Assembly (NCBI GenBank): GCA_964527215.1
Contig: CAZGNZ010000005.1
Coordinates: forward strand, 1-64,000
Origin: CAZGNZ01 sp964527215
GTDB taxonomy: Bacteria > Fidelibacterota > Marinisomatia > SCGC-AAA003-L08 > JACNLC01
Direction of reading: 5' to 3'
DNA length: 64,000 nt
In this document: in pieces, positions 18,378 through 27,369 of the stretch
Numbering within the stretch: the first letter of the stretch is position 1
Layout of the letters: every line of letters begins with the position of its first letter
Translations under genes and position numbers: made by a program
Notes under the pieces: model-generated
The model's input: the letters and a program-made list of their open reading frames with translations, nothing else
Told to the model about the DNA's origin: nothing
Database searches by the model: none

Positions 18378-19046
18378 GGTTAAAATTACCGGATTTCTGG
18401 AAGCCCGGACAAAATGTTTATCCGGCCCGGGTAAATCAATTGACATGAATCCCAATGCAGGCACTGGACCTGGAATTCCGTGCCAAACCAGGGGGCAGCC
18501 CGGATATTACATGAGGCTTCGAAATGAAAAGGCGGAGCTGGTTGATGATGCAAGGCTTACGAAGATATTTGAATCCGCCGTTGGCGGATTTTTAATCCGT
18601 CTCCTGACGGACGGTACAGAGTCGACCGGAACTGTCATCATCCGGAAAATGCGAGGTGTTTTACGCATAGATAAGCCCGTGAAAGATGCGAATTGGAATG
18701 GACACCCATCTTTGTCAGCCGGCATCCTGCATTGTGCTGAGCAACGCAGTAATTTGGCTGCTCTAACCCGAATATTTTATGAAATATCCGGACTAAACAC
18801 TGCAATCGGTCAGACATCTGAGACATGCAAGTTGACAGATTCGGAGAGATAATCCGGATTTTCAATCCGAATGAGTGTTCAAATCCCATAGATAAACATA
18901 GGCGGCAGAATCTGCCATCTGGCAAAGCAGGACTTTGTCCGGGCAGTGACGAAATCTTATTCACATTCGGAATTGAGAACATCTGAACACCATTATATTC
19001 TATGATCATTCGATCCATACTGGCTAAATTTACCAACTGAATTCAA
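18378..19046. other. Gene-poor intergenic region with two orphan hairpins
   Basis: Roughly 670 bases with no ORF that looks like a protein. Two hairpins stand in tandem: AATCCGCC/GGCGGATT at 18572-18590 followed by TTTTT on the plus strand, and TCCGTC/GACGGA at 18596-18611. A 7-bp inverted repeat ATTCGGA...TCCGAAT brackets about 18840-18873. The first hairpin is terminator-like on the plus strand although no plus-strand gene precedes it. The region could hold a small RNA or a decayed repeat element; it also must contain the promoter of the minus-strand mutase gene. Confidence 0.4.
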
Positions 19047-19075
19047 TTGACAATATAGAGTGAAAACGAAAGATA
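19047..19075 (+). promoter_or_regulatory. Candidate sigma-70-type promoter for the zinc-ribbon/rnpB transcript
   Basis: A perfect TTGACA (19047-19052) is followed 17 bases later by the weak -10 hexamer AAGATA. It lies about 80 bases upstream of the zinc-ribbon gene. The -10 match is poor, so this is a candidate only. Confidence 0.35.
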
Positions 19076-19107
19076 CAGACAGCCAGGATTTATTGAGAAT
19101 TTCAGAG

Positions 19108-19132
19108 ATGCACCGCCATAGGTGCATTTTTT
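19108..19132 (+). terminator. Terminator-like hairpin in the leader of the zinc-ribbon gene
   Basis: ATGCACC pairs with GGTGCAT (19108-19114 with 19121-19127, six-base loop) and runs straight into six T residues. It lies between the candidate promoter and ATG 19156, so it may attenuate that transcript; alternatively it terminates transcription from upstream. Confidence 0.55.
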
Positions 19133-19155
19133 GTTTATAAACCAAAAAGGTGTAG

Positions 19156-19881
19156 ATGAAGAAGGTATTGGAACAGCTCATACAGCTGCAGAATGTTGAT
19201 TCACGACTGCTTGAAATAGAAGAGATAAAAGGCGGCCTGCCGGAAAAAGTCCGGAAAATGACTCAGGAAAAAGAAACGCTGATGACGGAGAACGGTCAGC
19301 ATGAACAGCGGATAGAAGACATAGACAAGGAATTGAGGATTTTATCAGCCCAGACCGAAGATGACAATACCAGTCTGGAGCGCTATAAAGACCAGTTGTA
19401 TCTGGTTACGACCAACAAGGAGTACGACGCACTTCTGAATGAAATCGACAGTACAAAATCCAGGATTGGAGAAGCTGAAGTATCCATTCTGGAACTGGAA
19501 GAAGAGAAAACCAACTGTCAGGAAAACATCAAAAGCATTTCGTTGAAAGTTGAAGATATTGATAAAACCTTGACCAGCAGCCAGGCGGAGCTGGATGAGG
19601 CTTTGTCAAAAACCGAAAGCGAAGAAAACGAATTGCTGAAGCAGCGTGAGGAGTTCAAAAAAGATATTGAACCTCGTTATTATGCATCGTACAACCGACT
19701 TCGTGCGGCACGGGACGGTCACGGCATTGTGCATATCAGCCGGCAGGCATGCGGTAACTGTTTTTACCGTCTTCCGCCGCAGACGATTATCGAAATTAAA
19801 AGACGGGATCGACTGATTTCCTGCCCCAGCTGCGGGATTTTTCTATATTATGATCCCGTTGAGGATGAGGAAACGGTTTAG
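19156..19881 (+). CDS. Coiled-coil C4-type zinc-ribbon protein (CT398/DUF164 family)
   Basis: A 241-residue protein with a long coiled coil (about residues 10-175, rich in E, K and L heptads) and a C-terminal zinc ribbon with two Cys pairs, CGNC near 196 and CPSC near 220. This matches the widespread CT398/FlgN-like family whose chlamydial member (CdsZ) acts with type III secretion; in most bacteria the role is unknown. AAGGTG precedes ATG 19156. The stop codon TAG (19879-19881) overlaps the first bases of the RNase P RNA gene, so the two are probably cotranscribed. Confidence 0.88.
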   Translation: MKKVLEQLIQLQNVDSRLLEIEEIKGGLPEKVRKMTQEKETLMTENGQHEQRIEDIDKELRILSAQTEDDNTSLERYKDQLYLVTTNKEYDALLNEIDSTKSRIGEAEVSILELEEEKTNCQENIKSISLKVEDIDKTLTSSQAELDEALSKTESEENELLKQREEFKKDIEPRYYASYNRLRAARDGHGIVHISRQACGNCFYRLPPQTIIEIKRRDRLISCPSCGIFLYYDPVEDEETV

Positions 19882-20226
19882 GTCAACCGGATGGTTGCCC
19901 CGCTGAGCGGGGAGGAAAGTCCGAACTCCGCAGGATAGGGTGTCTCCTAACGGGAGAGGTTCCGGTAACACGGAATACGGCAAGTGCAGCAGAAAGCAAA
20001 CCGCCCGTCTGTTGACGGGTAAGGGTGAAAGGGTGGTGTAAGAGACCACCGGTGCAGGCAGCGATGTCTTCAGCCAGGTAAACCCCGCCCGGAGCAAAAT
20101 CAAGCAGCCCGCATGTGATCCGCATATTAAGGGCAGGTAGATTGCATGAGCCGGTCAGTAATGATCGGCCAAGATGAATAACCATCGTCCCGAAAGGGAT
20201 ACAGAATTCGGCTTACAGGTTGACCT
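19880..20226 (+). ncRNA. rnpB: RNase P RNA, bacterial type A
   Basis: Catalytic RNA of RNase P, which matures tRNA 5' ends. Helix P1 is formed by AGGTCAACC (19880-19888) and GGTTGACCT (20218-20226). The conserved core GAGGAAAGTCCG is at 19912-19923, and the 3' conserved block ACAGAATTCGGCTTACAGG ends at 20219. The P7-P11 type block (GGGTGAAAGGGTGGTGTAAGAG) is at about 20024. Length 347 nt is normal. T residues at 20229-20235 follow P1 and may end the transcript. Confidence 0.97.
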
Positions 20227-20254
20227 GATTTTTTTGTGCTGAGCATAAAATCTG

Positions 20255-20260
20255 TATAAT
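20255..20260 (+). promoter_or_regulatory. Consensus -10 box (TATAAT) for recJ
   Basis: A perfect TATAAT at 20255-20260 lies 17 bases before ATG 20277. Initiation around 20267 would give a leader of only about ten bases. No Shine-Dalgarno sequence exists there (CGCGTACAAACC before ATG), so recJ may be translated from a nearly leaderless mRNA. The -35 region is poor. Confidence 0.55.
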
Positions 20261-20276
20261 TCCCCGCGTACAAACC

Positions 20277-21989
20277 ATGAATGAAGCGAAGTGGCAGTTT
20301 AAAAAAGTCGACACTGACGTAGTGCGACATCTGATCGATGAATTCGATCTGCCGGAAATTTATGCCCGGGTAATGGCATTGCGCGGTATCAGCAGCCGGG
20401 TTGACTCCCGCCGATTTTTCTACCCCGATATCGAGCAGCTACACGATCCTTTCCTGATGAAAGACATGGACACAGCCGTGGACCGCATTCTGGATCATCT
20501 GCGGATGAACCGACGCTTTCTGGTCTTCGGTGATTATGATGTGGACGGTACAACGGGTACGGCACTGCTGTATTTATTCCTGCAGTCTGTGGGCGGGGAT
20601 ATCCAGTATTATATCCCCAGCCGCGAAATGGAAGGATACGGGCTTTCCAAATCCGGGATAGACTATGCCAAAAACATTGGTGCAGATCTGCTGATCACGT
20701 GTGACTGCGGTATCAATGACGGAGTTCAGATCGAGTATGCCCGACAGCTGGGAATCGAAGTCATTGTCACGGATCACCACCGTCCGGATATGGAGCTGCC
20801 GAATGCTTTCGCCATTCTGAATCCGAAACAGCTGGACTGCCCATATCCCTTTGATGGTCTCTGCGGAGCCGGTGTGGCATTCAAGCTGGTACTGGCTCTG
20901 TGTCAAAAAGGTGAGATTGACCCGAAACTGGCATGGCGTCATGCGGATCTGGTGGCTCTGGGAATTGCGGCAGATCTGGTGCCCCTGGTGGATGAAAATC
21001 GAGTGCTTGTCAGCCGCGGCCTGAAGCTCATTACTGCCGGCAGCAGAGTGGGCATCCAGGCACTGATGAAGGCCACCGGTTTATGGATGAAGGACGTAAC
21101 CGTCGGCCGCATTGTGTTTGGCATCGCTCCCAAAATCAATGCTGCCGGAAGACTTGGTGATGCCGCCAGAGCAGTGAAGCTTCTCACCACTCGAAACCCG
21201 GTTTTTGCCGAAAAAATGGCGGTGGAACTGGAACATGAAAACCAAAAACGGCAGGAAATCACACGTCGTATCGTGGACGATGCTGTCCGGGATGTGCAGC
21301 AGCACAGTGATCTGGACAATGAAAATGCCATTGTGCTTGCAAACAGTCAATGGCACCATGGGGTCATCGGGATTGTGGCATCCAAAATCAGGGAGACCTT
21401 CAACCGTCCCACATTTATCATTTCCATTGACGGTAACGGAAAAGGAAAAGGAAGCGGCCGAAGCATTCCGGGATTTGACCTCTATGAAGCACTGAACGCC
21501 TGCAAAAACACACTGGCCGGCTTCGGCGGCCATCCCATTGCTGCCGGACTGACCATTAATGCAGAGAATGTTGACCGGTTTCGTCAACAGTTTTTAAGTC
21601 TGGCCAAACAGCAGATACCTCTGGAAAATCTGATACCGACAATTCGACTGGATTCCTGCATGCCGCTGTCAACCATTGACGGACGGTTTATACGATTCAT
21701 GAATGCACTGGGACCCTTCGGACCGGGAAACATGCGTCCGAAATTTTCTGCCAGCGGGGTCACCGTGAAGGGCATTCCAAGGCTGCTGGGCCGCGACAGC
21801 AATGTTCTGCGGATGAGACTGTCTGACCAGCGTAATTCATTTGATGCAATCGGCTTTGAAATGGCACACCACTATGAAAAGGTCATTCAAAACCGTAAGC
21901 TGGATATAGCCTACGAGGTTGGTGAAAATGATTGGAACGGTAGGAAGACCATACAGCTTGAATTACTGGATATCAAATTAGGAGATTAA
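20277..21989 (+). CDS. recJ: Single-stranded-DNA-specific exonuclease RecJ
   Basis: 5'-3' exonuclease on single-stranded DNA in recombination and mismatch/base-excision repair. The 570-residue protein has the DHH-phosphoesterase motifs FGDYDVDGTTG (residues 84-94), DCGIND (143-148) and TDHHRPD (165-171), a middle CGAGVAFKL segment, the DHHA1 motif GGHPIAAGL near 420, and a C-terminal OB-like domain. All manganese-binding residues appear present. fabH follows 7 bases downstream, so they probably share a transcript. Confidence 0.96.
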   Translation: MNEAKWQFKKVDTDVVRHLIDEFDLPEIYARVMALRGISSRVDSRRFFYPDIEQLHDPFLMKDMDTAVDRILDHLRMNRRFLVFGDYDVDGTTGTALLYLFLQSVGGDIQYYIPSREMEGYGLSKSGIDYAKNIGADLLITCDCGINDGVQIEYARQLGIEVIVTDHHRPDMELPNAFAILNPKQLDCPYPFDGLCGAGVAFKLVLALCQKGEIDPKLAWRHADLVALGIAADLVPLVDENRVLVSRGLKLITAGSRVGIQALMKATGLWMKDVTVGRIVFGIAPKINAAGRLGDAARAVKLLTTRNPVFAEKMAVELEHENQKRQEITRRIVDDAVRDVQQHSDLDNENAIVLANSQWHHGVIGIVASKIRETFNRPTFIISIDGNGKGKGSGRSIPGFDLYEALNACKNTLAGFGGHPIAAGLTINAENVDRFRQQFLSLAKQQIPLENLIPTIRLDSCMPLSTIDGRFIRFMNALGPFGPGNMRPKFSASGVTVKGIPRLLGRDSNVLRMRLSDQRNSFDAIGFEMAHHYEKVIQNRKLDIAYEVGENDWNGRKTIQLELLDIKLGD

Positions 21990-21996
21990 ACCGGAT

Positions 21997-22989
21997 ATGA
22001 CCAATGCAGTGATCAGCGGAACCGGATATTTTGTCCCTGAAAAAACCATGTCGAACCATGATCTTGAAAAGTTGATGGATACCTCTGATGAGTGGATTCG
22101 GGAACGGACCGGAATTGAAAATCGTCATTACATCTCAAATATGGAAGGGCCTTCGGACCTTGCAGTTCCCGCTGCACAAATGGCGCTTGAACAGGCTGGC
22201 CTGACCGAGAAGGACATTGATTTTATTATTTTTGCGACCTCAACTCCGGATTTATATGCACCAGGATCTGGCTGCCTGCTTCAGTCAAAGATGGATTTTG
22301 ACACCATCGGCGCTCTTGATATTCGTGTTCAGTGTTCAGGCTTCATCTATGGACTGAGTATTGCCCAGCAGTATATCCGAACCGGCGAATTCAAACATAT
22401 TCTTGTCGTGGGTGCGGAGGTTCAGTCCACGGCCATGGATCTCACAACCAGAGGGCGGGATGTTGCGGTAATTTTCGCGGACGGGGCCGGTGCTGTCGTT
22501 GTCAGCGCGACAAATGAGGACCGGGGCATACTCAGCACCCATTTGCACTCTCAGGGTAAATTTGCCGAAGAACTGTGGGTGGAGATGCCGTCCAGCCGCC
22601 GAAATCCCAGAATAACCCCTGAAATGATCGAGGAGGGCCGGCATTTTTTGAAAATGAACGGACGGGAGGTCTTCAAGCATGCGGTCAAACGCTTTCCGCA
22701 AGTGATCATTGAGGGTCTGGAAGCGAATGGGCTGACCACCAAAGATGTGAAGATGGTGGTTCCTCATCAGGCCAACATCCGCATTACGAAAATGGTCCAG
22801 AAACGGCTGCAATTATCTGATGAAGAAATTTATTCAAATATTCATAAATTTGGTAATACTACGGCAGCTACCATTCCCATTGCACTGGCTGAACTTGTAA
22901 CGGATCAGCGCTTTACTCGCGGGGATATTATCGTTTTGGCTGCCTTCGGCTCCGGATTCACCTGGGCGTCCGCAGTTCTGAGATGGTAA
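21997..22989 (+). CDS. fabH: 3-oxoacyl-[ACP] synthase III (KAS III)
   Basis: Condenses acetyl-CoA (or a branched starter) with malonyl-ACP to start fatty acid synthesis. The catalytic triad is complete: C113 in VQCSGFIYG, H257 in VPHQANIR and N287 in KFGNTTAA. N-terminal SDEWIRERTGI is typical. 330 residues is the normal length. Starter preference cannot be read from the sequence. It follows recJ closely and precedes an acyl-CoA dehydrogenase. Confidence 0.95.
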   Translation: MTNAVISGTGYFVPEKTMSNHDLEKLMDTSDEWIRERTGIENRHYISNMEGPSDLAVPAAQMALEQAGLTEKDIDFIIFATSTPDLYAPGSGCLLQSKMDFDTIGALDIRVQCSGFIYGLSIAQQYIRTGEFKHILVVGAEVQSTAMDLTTRGRDVAVIFADGAGAVVVSATNEDRGILSTHLHSQGKFAEELWVEMPSSRRNPRITPEMIEEGRHFLKMNGREVFKHAVKRFPQVIIEGLEANGLTTKDVKMVVPHQANIRITKMVQKRLQLSDEEIYSNIHKFGNTTAATIPIALAELVTDQRFTRGDIIVLAAFGSGFTWASAVLRW

Positions 22990-23073
22990 CGGCAGCATGA
23001 AAGTGAACCGGGTGCCATGAACAAATTTAAAATTGAAGCACATTGCACAAATTAATATTTACAGGGGATATAA

Positions 23074-24231
23074 ATGGATAATCTATATTTTTCTGAAGAA
23101 CATTTAATGCTCCGCGACATGGTTCGCGAGTTTGCGCAGAACGAACTGGCTCCAATTGCAAAGGAAATTGATCAGGAGGCCCGGTTCCCCCATGAGTCCG
23201 TGGAAAAGATGGCAGAACTTGGCTTGATGGGTATCCCCTGGCCGGAGGAATACGGCGGGACGGGTATGGACACGATGGCATTGGTGATTGCTATTGAAGA
23301 ATTGGCAAAAGTCTGTCCCTCAACCGGCGCAACCATGATGGCTCATACCAGCCTTGGATCTGCTCCGATTTTTCTTTTCGGCACAGAAGATCAGAAAAAG
23401 AAATATCTGCCGCGTCTGGCCAGTGCAGAAATACTGGGAGCGTTTGGACTGACAGAACCCAATGCAGGCAGCGATGCCGGGAATACCCAGACCAAAGCCG
23501 AACTGGTTGGTGATGAATTTGTTGTCAACGGACAAAAAGTATTTTGCACAAATGCCGGTAAAGCCGGCGTTATTGTTTTTACAGCACGCCGAATCGTAGA
23601 TGGTGAGGACACCGGTATCAGTGCCTTTCTGGCTGATGCAGGTACCGAGGGTATGAGTATCAGTCCTCCGGAACATAAAATGGGATGGAAAGGCTCTGAC
23701 ACCCGGACAGTTTATTTTGAAAACATGAGGATTCCGGCAGAGAATATCCTTGGTTCCCCGAAAGGCGGATTCAGACAGTTTCTCCAAACCCTTACAGGCG
23801 GAAGAATAACTATCGGAGCGCTGTCTCTGGGAACAGCCCAGGGAGCCTATCAAAGTGCATTGGAGTATTCCCAGGAACGGGAAGCTTTTGGAAAACCCAT
23901 AAACCGTTTTCAGGGAATTGGATTTAAATTGGCGGACATGGCTACCCGTATAGAAGCCGCCCGGCATCTTGTATATCATGCCGCTTGGCGGAAGGACCAG
24001 AATCAGCCGGTTATCAAGCAAGCCTCCATGGCCAAGCTGTTTGCAAGTGAAACTGCAATGTGGGTCACCACTGAATCCATACAAGTACTCGGTGGTTACG
24101 GCTACATCAAAGATTATGATGTAGAACGATTTTTCAGAGATGCGAAGATCCTGGAAATTGGAGAAGGTTCCAGCGAGGTTCAGCGCATTGTGATTACGCG
24201 AGAAATATTGAAGTCGGTGGTAAAAACATGA
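23074..24231 (+). CDS. Acyl-CoA dehydrogenase (short-chain/butyryl type)
   Basis: FAD enzyme that oxidises acyl-CoA to trans-2-enoyl-CoA in beta-oxidation or amino-acid catabolism. The 385-residue protein has FGLTEPNAGSDAG (FAD/substrate loop, near 127), the signature QVLGGYGYIKD and the catalytic base E364 in EIGEGSSE. The base position matches short-chain rather than isovaleryl enzymes. AGGGGA lies six bases before ATG. The last codons overlap the start of ybeY (ATGA). No ETF genes lie in the window. Confidence 0.93.
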   Translation: MDNLYFSEEHLMLRDMVREFAQNELAPIAKEIDQEARFPHESVEKMAELGLMGIPWPEEYGGTGMDTMALVIAIEELAKVCPSTGATMMAHTSLGSAPIFLFGTEDQKKKYLPRLASAEILGAFGLTEPNAGSDAGNTQTKAELVGDEFVVNGQKVFCTNAGKAGVIVFTARRIVDGEDTGISAFLADAGTEGMSISPPEHKMGWKGSDTRTVYFENMRIPAENILGSPKGGFRQFLQTLTGGRITIGALSLGTAQGAYQSALEYSQEREAFGKPINRFQGIGFKLADMATRIEAARHLVYHAAWRKDQNQPVIKQASMAKLFASETAMWVTTESIQVLGGYGYIKDYDVERFFRDAKILEIGEGSSEVQRIVITREILKSVVKT

Positions 24232-24665
24232 TCAATGTGCATGCAGTGAATGAAGTCAATGATGTGCTGACTCTGGATTTCAAAGTTCTGGAAGACTGCT
24301 GCCGCGGTATTCTGAAGGACTATCAGCACAAACAGGGTGATGTGACCTATATATTCACCAATGACGAAACATTGCGAAAGCTGAAAAAACAGTTTTTTAA
24401 TGTAGATGTATTTACTGATGTAATTGCCTTCAACCTGGAAGAAAAGGGTGAACATCTTGAAGGAGAAGTTTACATCAGCTGGGAGCGAACCAGGGAAAAT
24501 GCAACCTCATTCCAGCAGGATCCTGCCCGTGAACTGAAAAGAATGGTAATTCACGGATCACTGCACCTGATCGGCCTGGATGATAAAACTGAAGATGAAA
24601 AAAAGGAAATGACCCGTCTGGAAGATCATTACATTGCCCGCTTCCCAACGGATATCATCAAATAA
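24228..24665 (+). CDS. ybeY: Endoribonuclease YbeY (rRNA maturation factor), variant metal site
   Basis: YbeY is needed for 16S rRNA 3' maturation and ribosome quality control. This 145-residue protein has TDVIAFNL and the metal-site block VIHGSLHLIGLDDKTEDE. H109 and H113 are present, but the third ligand, normally His in HGxLHLxGxDH, is D119. As I recall, Bacteroidota YbeY proteins carry a similar GYKDK variant, so this is a lineage trait rather than a broken gene. It overlaps the acyl-CoA dehydrogenase gene by four bases. Confidence 0.92.
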   Translation: MINVHAVNEVNDVLTLDFKVLEDCCRGILKDYQHKQGDVTYIFTNDETLRKLKKQFFNVDVFTDVIAFNLEEKGEHLEGEVYISWERTRENATSFQQDPARELKRMVIHGSLHLIGLDDKTEDEKKEMTRLEDHYIARFPTDIIK

Positions 24666-24763
24666 CATATGCCGGAATCATTACCCAGCCTGGATGAACC
24701 TCCCAGTCAAAGGCCAGACTTTCAACATACACCCACTATTTTAAACTGTGAACGAGGTTCAAA

Positions 24764-26020
24764 ATGAATCTCGTCCTGCTTTTGATCTCACTGCTTTTCC
24801 TGTCTGCCTTTTTCTCCGGCACGGAAACAGCCTATTTCAATTTGAAACTTCATCGCGATTCTGTCCCGGATCATCTTAAGCGGATGCTGGGAGATCAGCG
24901 AAAACTGCTGGCAACTCTGCTCACTGGAAACACCGTGGTGAATGTCGTTCTTGCCTCAGCGGCTGCACTGTTTACACAATCCGTTGCACAGCGTTTATCC
25001 TGGTCCGAATCCGCTCTTATCATGATTGAAGTTCTCATTGTATCCGTTGTTATTCTGATATTCGGAGAAATCCTGCCGAAACTGCTGGCAATTCGGAAAT
25101 CGGTTGTTTTTGCCGGAAAAGCCTACTATCCCCTTCGGTTTTTTACGATCATACTGTATCCGTTTGTCATCGTGTTTTACACGCTTGTCGAAGGATTGAT
25201 ACGGCTGCTGCCCTGGAAATCTGAAACACTGTTCCGTTCCGAGGAAGAACTGAAAATTCTGGCTGAAGTCAGTCAGGAAGAAGGAACAATCCAGTCGGAA
25301 GAATCCGATATGATCCAGTCCATATTTGATTTCCGGGATAAATCCGTCCATGAGGTAATGACCCCCCGGGTTGACATGACTGCCCTGCCCTCCAATGCCT
25401 CCATTGCAGAGATCATGGATTTGATCAATGAAATGCAATATTCCAAGATACCTATATACAAGAAAACAATTGATGATATTAAAGGGATCATGTATGCAAA
25501 GGATTTGATTCCATTCATTACGGGAACACGTCCGGACGTGAATCTGGTTTCTTTAAGTCGGGAGCCTTTTTTTGTACCGGAGAACAAGAATCTGGATGAG
25601 CTGCTGGAAGATTTTAAGCAGCGAAAAACCAATATCGCCATCGTGGTGGATGAATGGGGCGGCACTGCCGGTCTTATTACCCTTGAAGATGTGGTGGAGG
25701 AAGTAATTGGGGAAATCCGGGATCCTTATGATAAGGAAGTCTCCTTGTTGACGACACTGTCTGACAATGTCTATGAAATCGACGGCAAGATGTCAATTTA
25801 CGATATTGAGGAAGAAATTGAACTGGAGTTTCCGGAGGAAAGGGATTATGATACATTGGGAGGATTTCTGTTTAACCTCATCGGTGATATTCCAGAAGTG
25901 GGTGCCGAAGTAAACTACGGCCGTTGGCACTTCATTGTGAAAAGTCTGGACGGAAATCGGATCGATAAAGTAAAAATCGAATATACGGATATAATATCTG
26001 ACAGAGCCGAATCAGCATAA
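24764..26020 (+). CDS. CNNM/CorC-family transporter-like protein (DUF21-CBS-CorC_HlyC)
   Basis: Inner-membrane protein of the CNNM/CorC (HlyC/TlyC) family, 418 residues. The N-terminal DUF21 domain (about 1-185) has three to four membrane segments and the SAFFSGTETAYF motif. Paired CBS domains (about 205-325, with VMTPRVDMTALP and VVDEWGGTAGLITLEDV) bind nucleotide in relatives. The C-terminal CorC_HlyC domain covers about 335-412. Relatives handle Mg2+ or are linked to gliding (GldE) in Bacteroidota; the ion here is unknown. CGAGG precedes ATG 24764. Confidence 0.9.
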   Translation: MNLVLLLISLLFLSAFFSGTETAYFNLKLHRDSVPDHLKRMLGDQRKLLATLLTGNTVVNVVLASAAALFTQSVAQRLSWSESALIMIEVLIVSVVILIFGEILPKLLAIRKSVVFAGKAYYPLRFFTIILYPFVIVFYTLVEGLIRLLPWKSETLFRSEEELKILAEVSQEEGTIQSEESDMIQSIFDFRDKSVHEVMTPRVDMTALPSNASIAEIMDLINEMQYSKIPIYKKTIDDIKGIMYAKDLIPFITGTRPDVNLVSLSREPFFVPENKNLDELLEDFKQRKTNIAIVVDEWGGTAGLITLEDVVEEVIGEIRDPYDKEVSLLTTLSDNVYEIDGKMSIYDIEEEIELEFPEERDYDTLGGFLFNLIGDIPEVGAEVNYGRWHFIVKSLDGNRIDKVKIEYTDIISDRAESA

Positions 26021-26086
26021 ACCCAAACAGGATTTTTCGGGCAGATACCTGCTGATTCCCAAACAATTTGATAAGGAATACTCTCT

Positions 26087-26872
26087 TTGACTACCCAAGC
26101 CAGTGAACAATTCCGAAGACTGATTGAGATATTGGATCGTCTTCGCGGGGACAACGGCTGCCCCTGGGACCGGGCTCAGACAAGCAAAACACTGGTCCCC
26201 TATCTTCTGGAGGAAACCTATGAGGTCATCGAAGCCATTGAAGCAGAAGATGCGGAAATGCTTCGGGAAGAACTGGGTGACCTCTCACTTCATGTACTGT
26301 TTCAGGCTCACATCGCAAACGAGAAGGGGTTGTTTGATATCTCCGACAGCCTTCGTCATATCTGTGACAAGCTGGTCAGAAGACATCCGCATGTATTCAG
26401 TGACGAGTCGGTTTCCAACGTTCAGGAGATACACCAAAACTGGGAAGCCATCAAACAGAAAGAGAAAAAACGTAAAAATTTTCTGGACGGCGTACCGAAA
26501 ACACTGCCGGCTTTGACCAGAGCCCGACGCGTGCAGGAAAAAGCGGCCAACATCGGATTTGACTGGCCGGATATTAAACCGGTATGGGACAAACTGGATG
26601 AAGAGCTTTCTGAGCTTCGGGAAGCGTGGAGCACCCAAAATGCAGATCAAATCGAGGAAGAACTGGGAGATTTGCTGTTCACAATCGTGAACCTTGGCAG
26701 ATTTCTGAATATCAGTTCCGAAGAAGCGCTGCGTCAGGCAACTGCCAAGTTTGAAAGACGGTTTGCCGTCATTGAATCCGAACTTGAAGCCCAGGAAAAA
26801 TCTTTGGACGATGCGTCGCTGGAAGATATGGACAGAATCTGGGACCGGGTCAAGGCCGAAGAGAGGCTTTGA
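26087..26872 (+). CDS. mazG: Nucleoside triphosphate pyrophosphohydrolase MazG
   Basis: Hydrolyses NTPs and dNTPs to monophosphate plus pyrophosphate, a house-cleaning enzyme. The 261-residue protein has two MazG domains: the first with GCPWDRAQT and EETYEVIEAI ... EELGDLSLH, the second with FDWPD, EELSELREA and EELGDLLFT. The start is TTG 26087 with AAGGA about nine bases upstream. E. coli-type two-domain length. Confidence 0.94.
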   Translation: MTTQASEQFRRLIEILDRLRGDNGCPWDRAQTSKTLVPYLLEETYEVIEAIEAEDAEMLREELGDLSLHVLFQAHIANEKGLFDISDSLRHICDKLVRRHPHVFSDESVSNVQEIHQNWEAIKQKEKKRKNFLDGVPKTLPALTRARRVQEKAANIGFDWPDIKPVWDKLDEELSELREAWSTQNADQIEEELGDLLFTIVNLGRFLNISSEEALRQATAKFERRFAVIESELEAQEKSLDDASLEDMDRIWDRVKAEERL

Positions 26873-26940
26873 TTTCCGGATAACTGCTGAAAGCCCAGTA
26901 TGCTGCCAGGTTCGTGTCCGCATTTGAGAGGAACAGGTCA

Positions 26941-27369
26941 ATGAATCATGCAATGGATCATTTTACCCGGCGTTTTGAATGGCTCACAGGAACCTGGACG
27001 CTGACACTTGAAGAGAACAGTTTTGAAACCTGGGAAGTAACAGAAGACGGTCTCAGCGGGACCAGTTATCAGATCATCGGTGGTAAAAAAGTCGTTCGTG
27101 AAAAAATTACACTGCAGCACAAAGACGGGGACATCTGGTACAGTGCCCGTGCCATGGGACAGAACAGCGGCAAGACAGTCCCCTTTCGTCTTTCCTCACA
27201 AGATGAGCATATTTACAGGTTCACCAATCCGAACCATGATTTTCCCAATACTATTGTCTATGAGCGATTGGACGAAAACCACATTCTGGCATGGATAGAA
27301 GGCGTTTATCAGGGCGTACCGCGGCGAGTTGATTTCCCAATGGAACGGGCGGATGCGGTCAAGATCTGA
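26941..27369 (+). CDS. DUF6265-like small beta-barrel protein
   Basis: A 142-residue protein without signal peptide. RFEWLTGTW near the start, WEVTEDGLSGTSY, and the C-terminal pattern FxNPNHDFPNTIVYERL are typical of DUF6265/lipocalin-like proteins of unknown function. ATG 26941 is chosen because GAGAGGA lies eight bases before it; an upstream in-frame start at 26914 lacks a ribosome site. The 3' end overlaps the next gene. Confidence 0.75.
   Translation: MNHAMDHFTRRFEWLTGTWTLTLEENSFETWEVTEDGLSGTSYQIIGGKKVVREKITLQHKDGDIWYSARAMGQNSGKTVPFRLSSQDEHIYRFTNPNHDFPNTIVYERLDENHILAWIEGVYQGVPRRVDFPMERADAVKI

Noticed and set aside
18376..18852. 158-residue plus-strand frame opposite the mutase start
   Set aside because: It spans two hairpins, has no homologous-looking motif and overlaps the supported mutase start.
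18638..19036. 132-residue minus-strand frame
   Set aside because: Composition looks random, no ribosome site, overlaps hairpin-rich intergenic DNA.
22332..22812. Small frames inside fabH on both strands
   Set aside because: Shadows of fabH, whose catalytic residues and length are complete.
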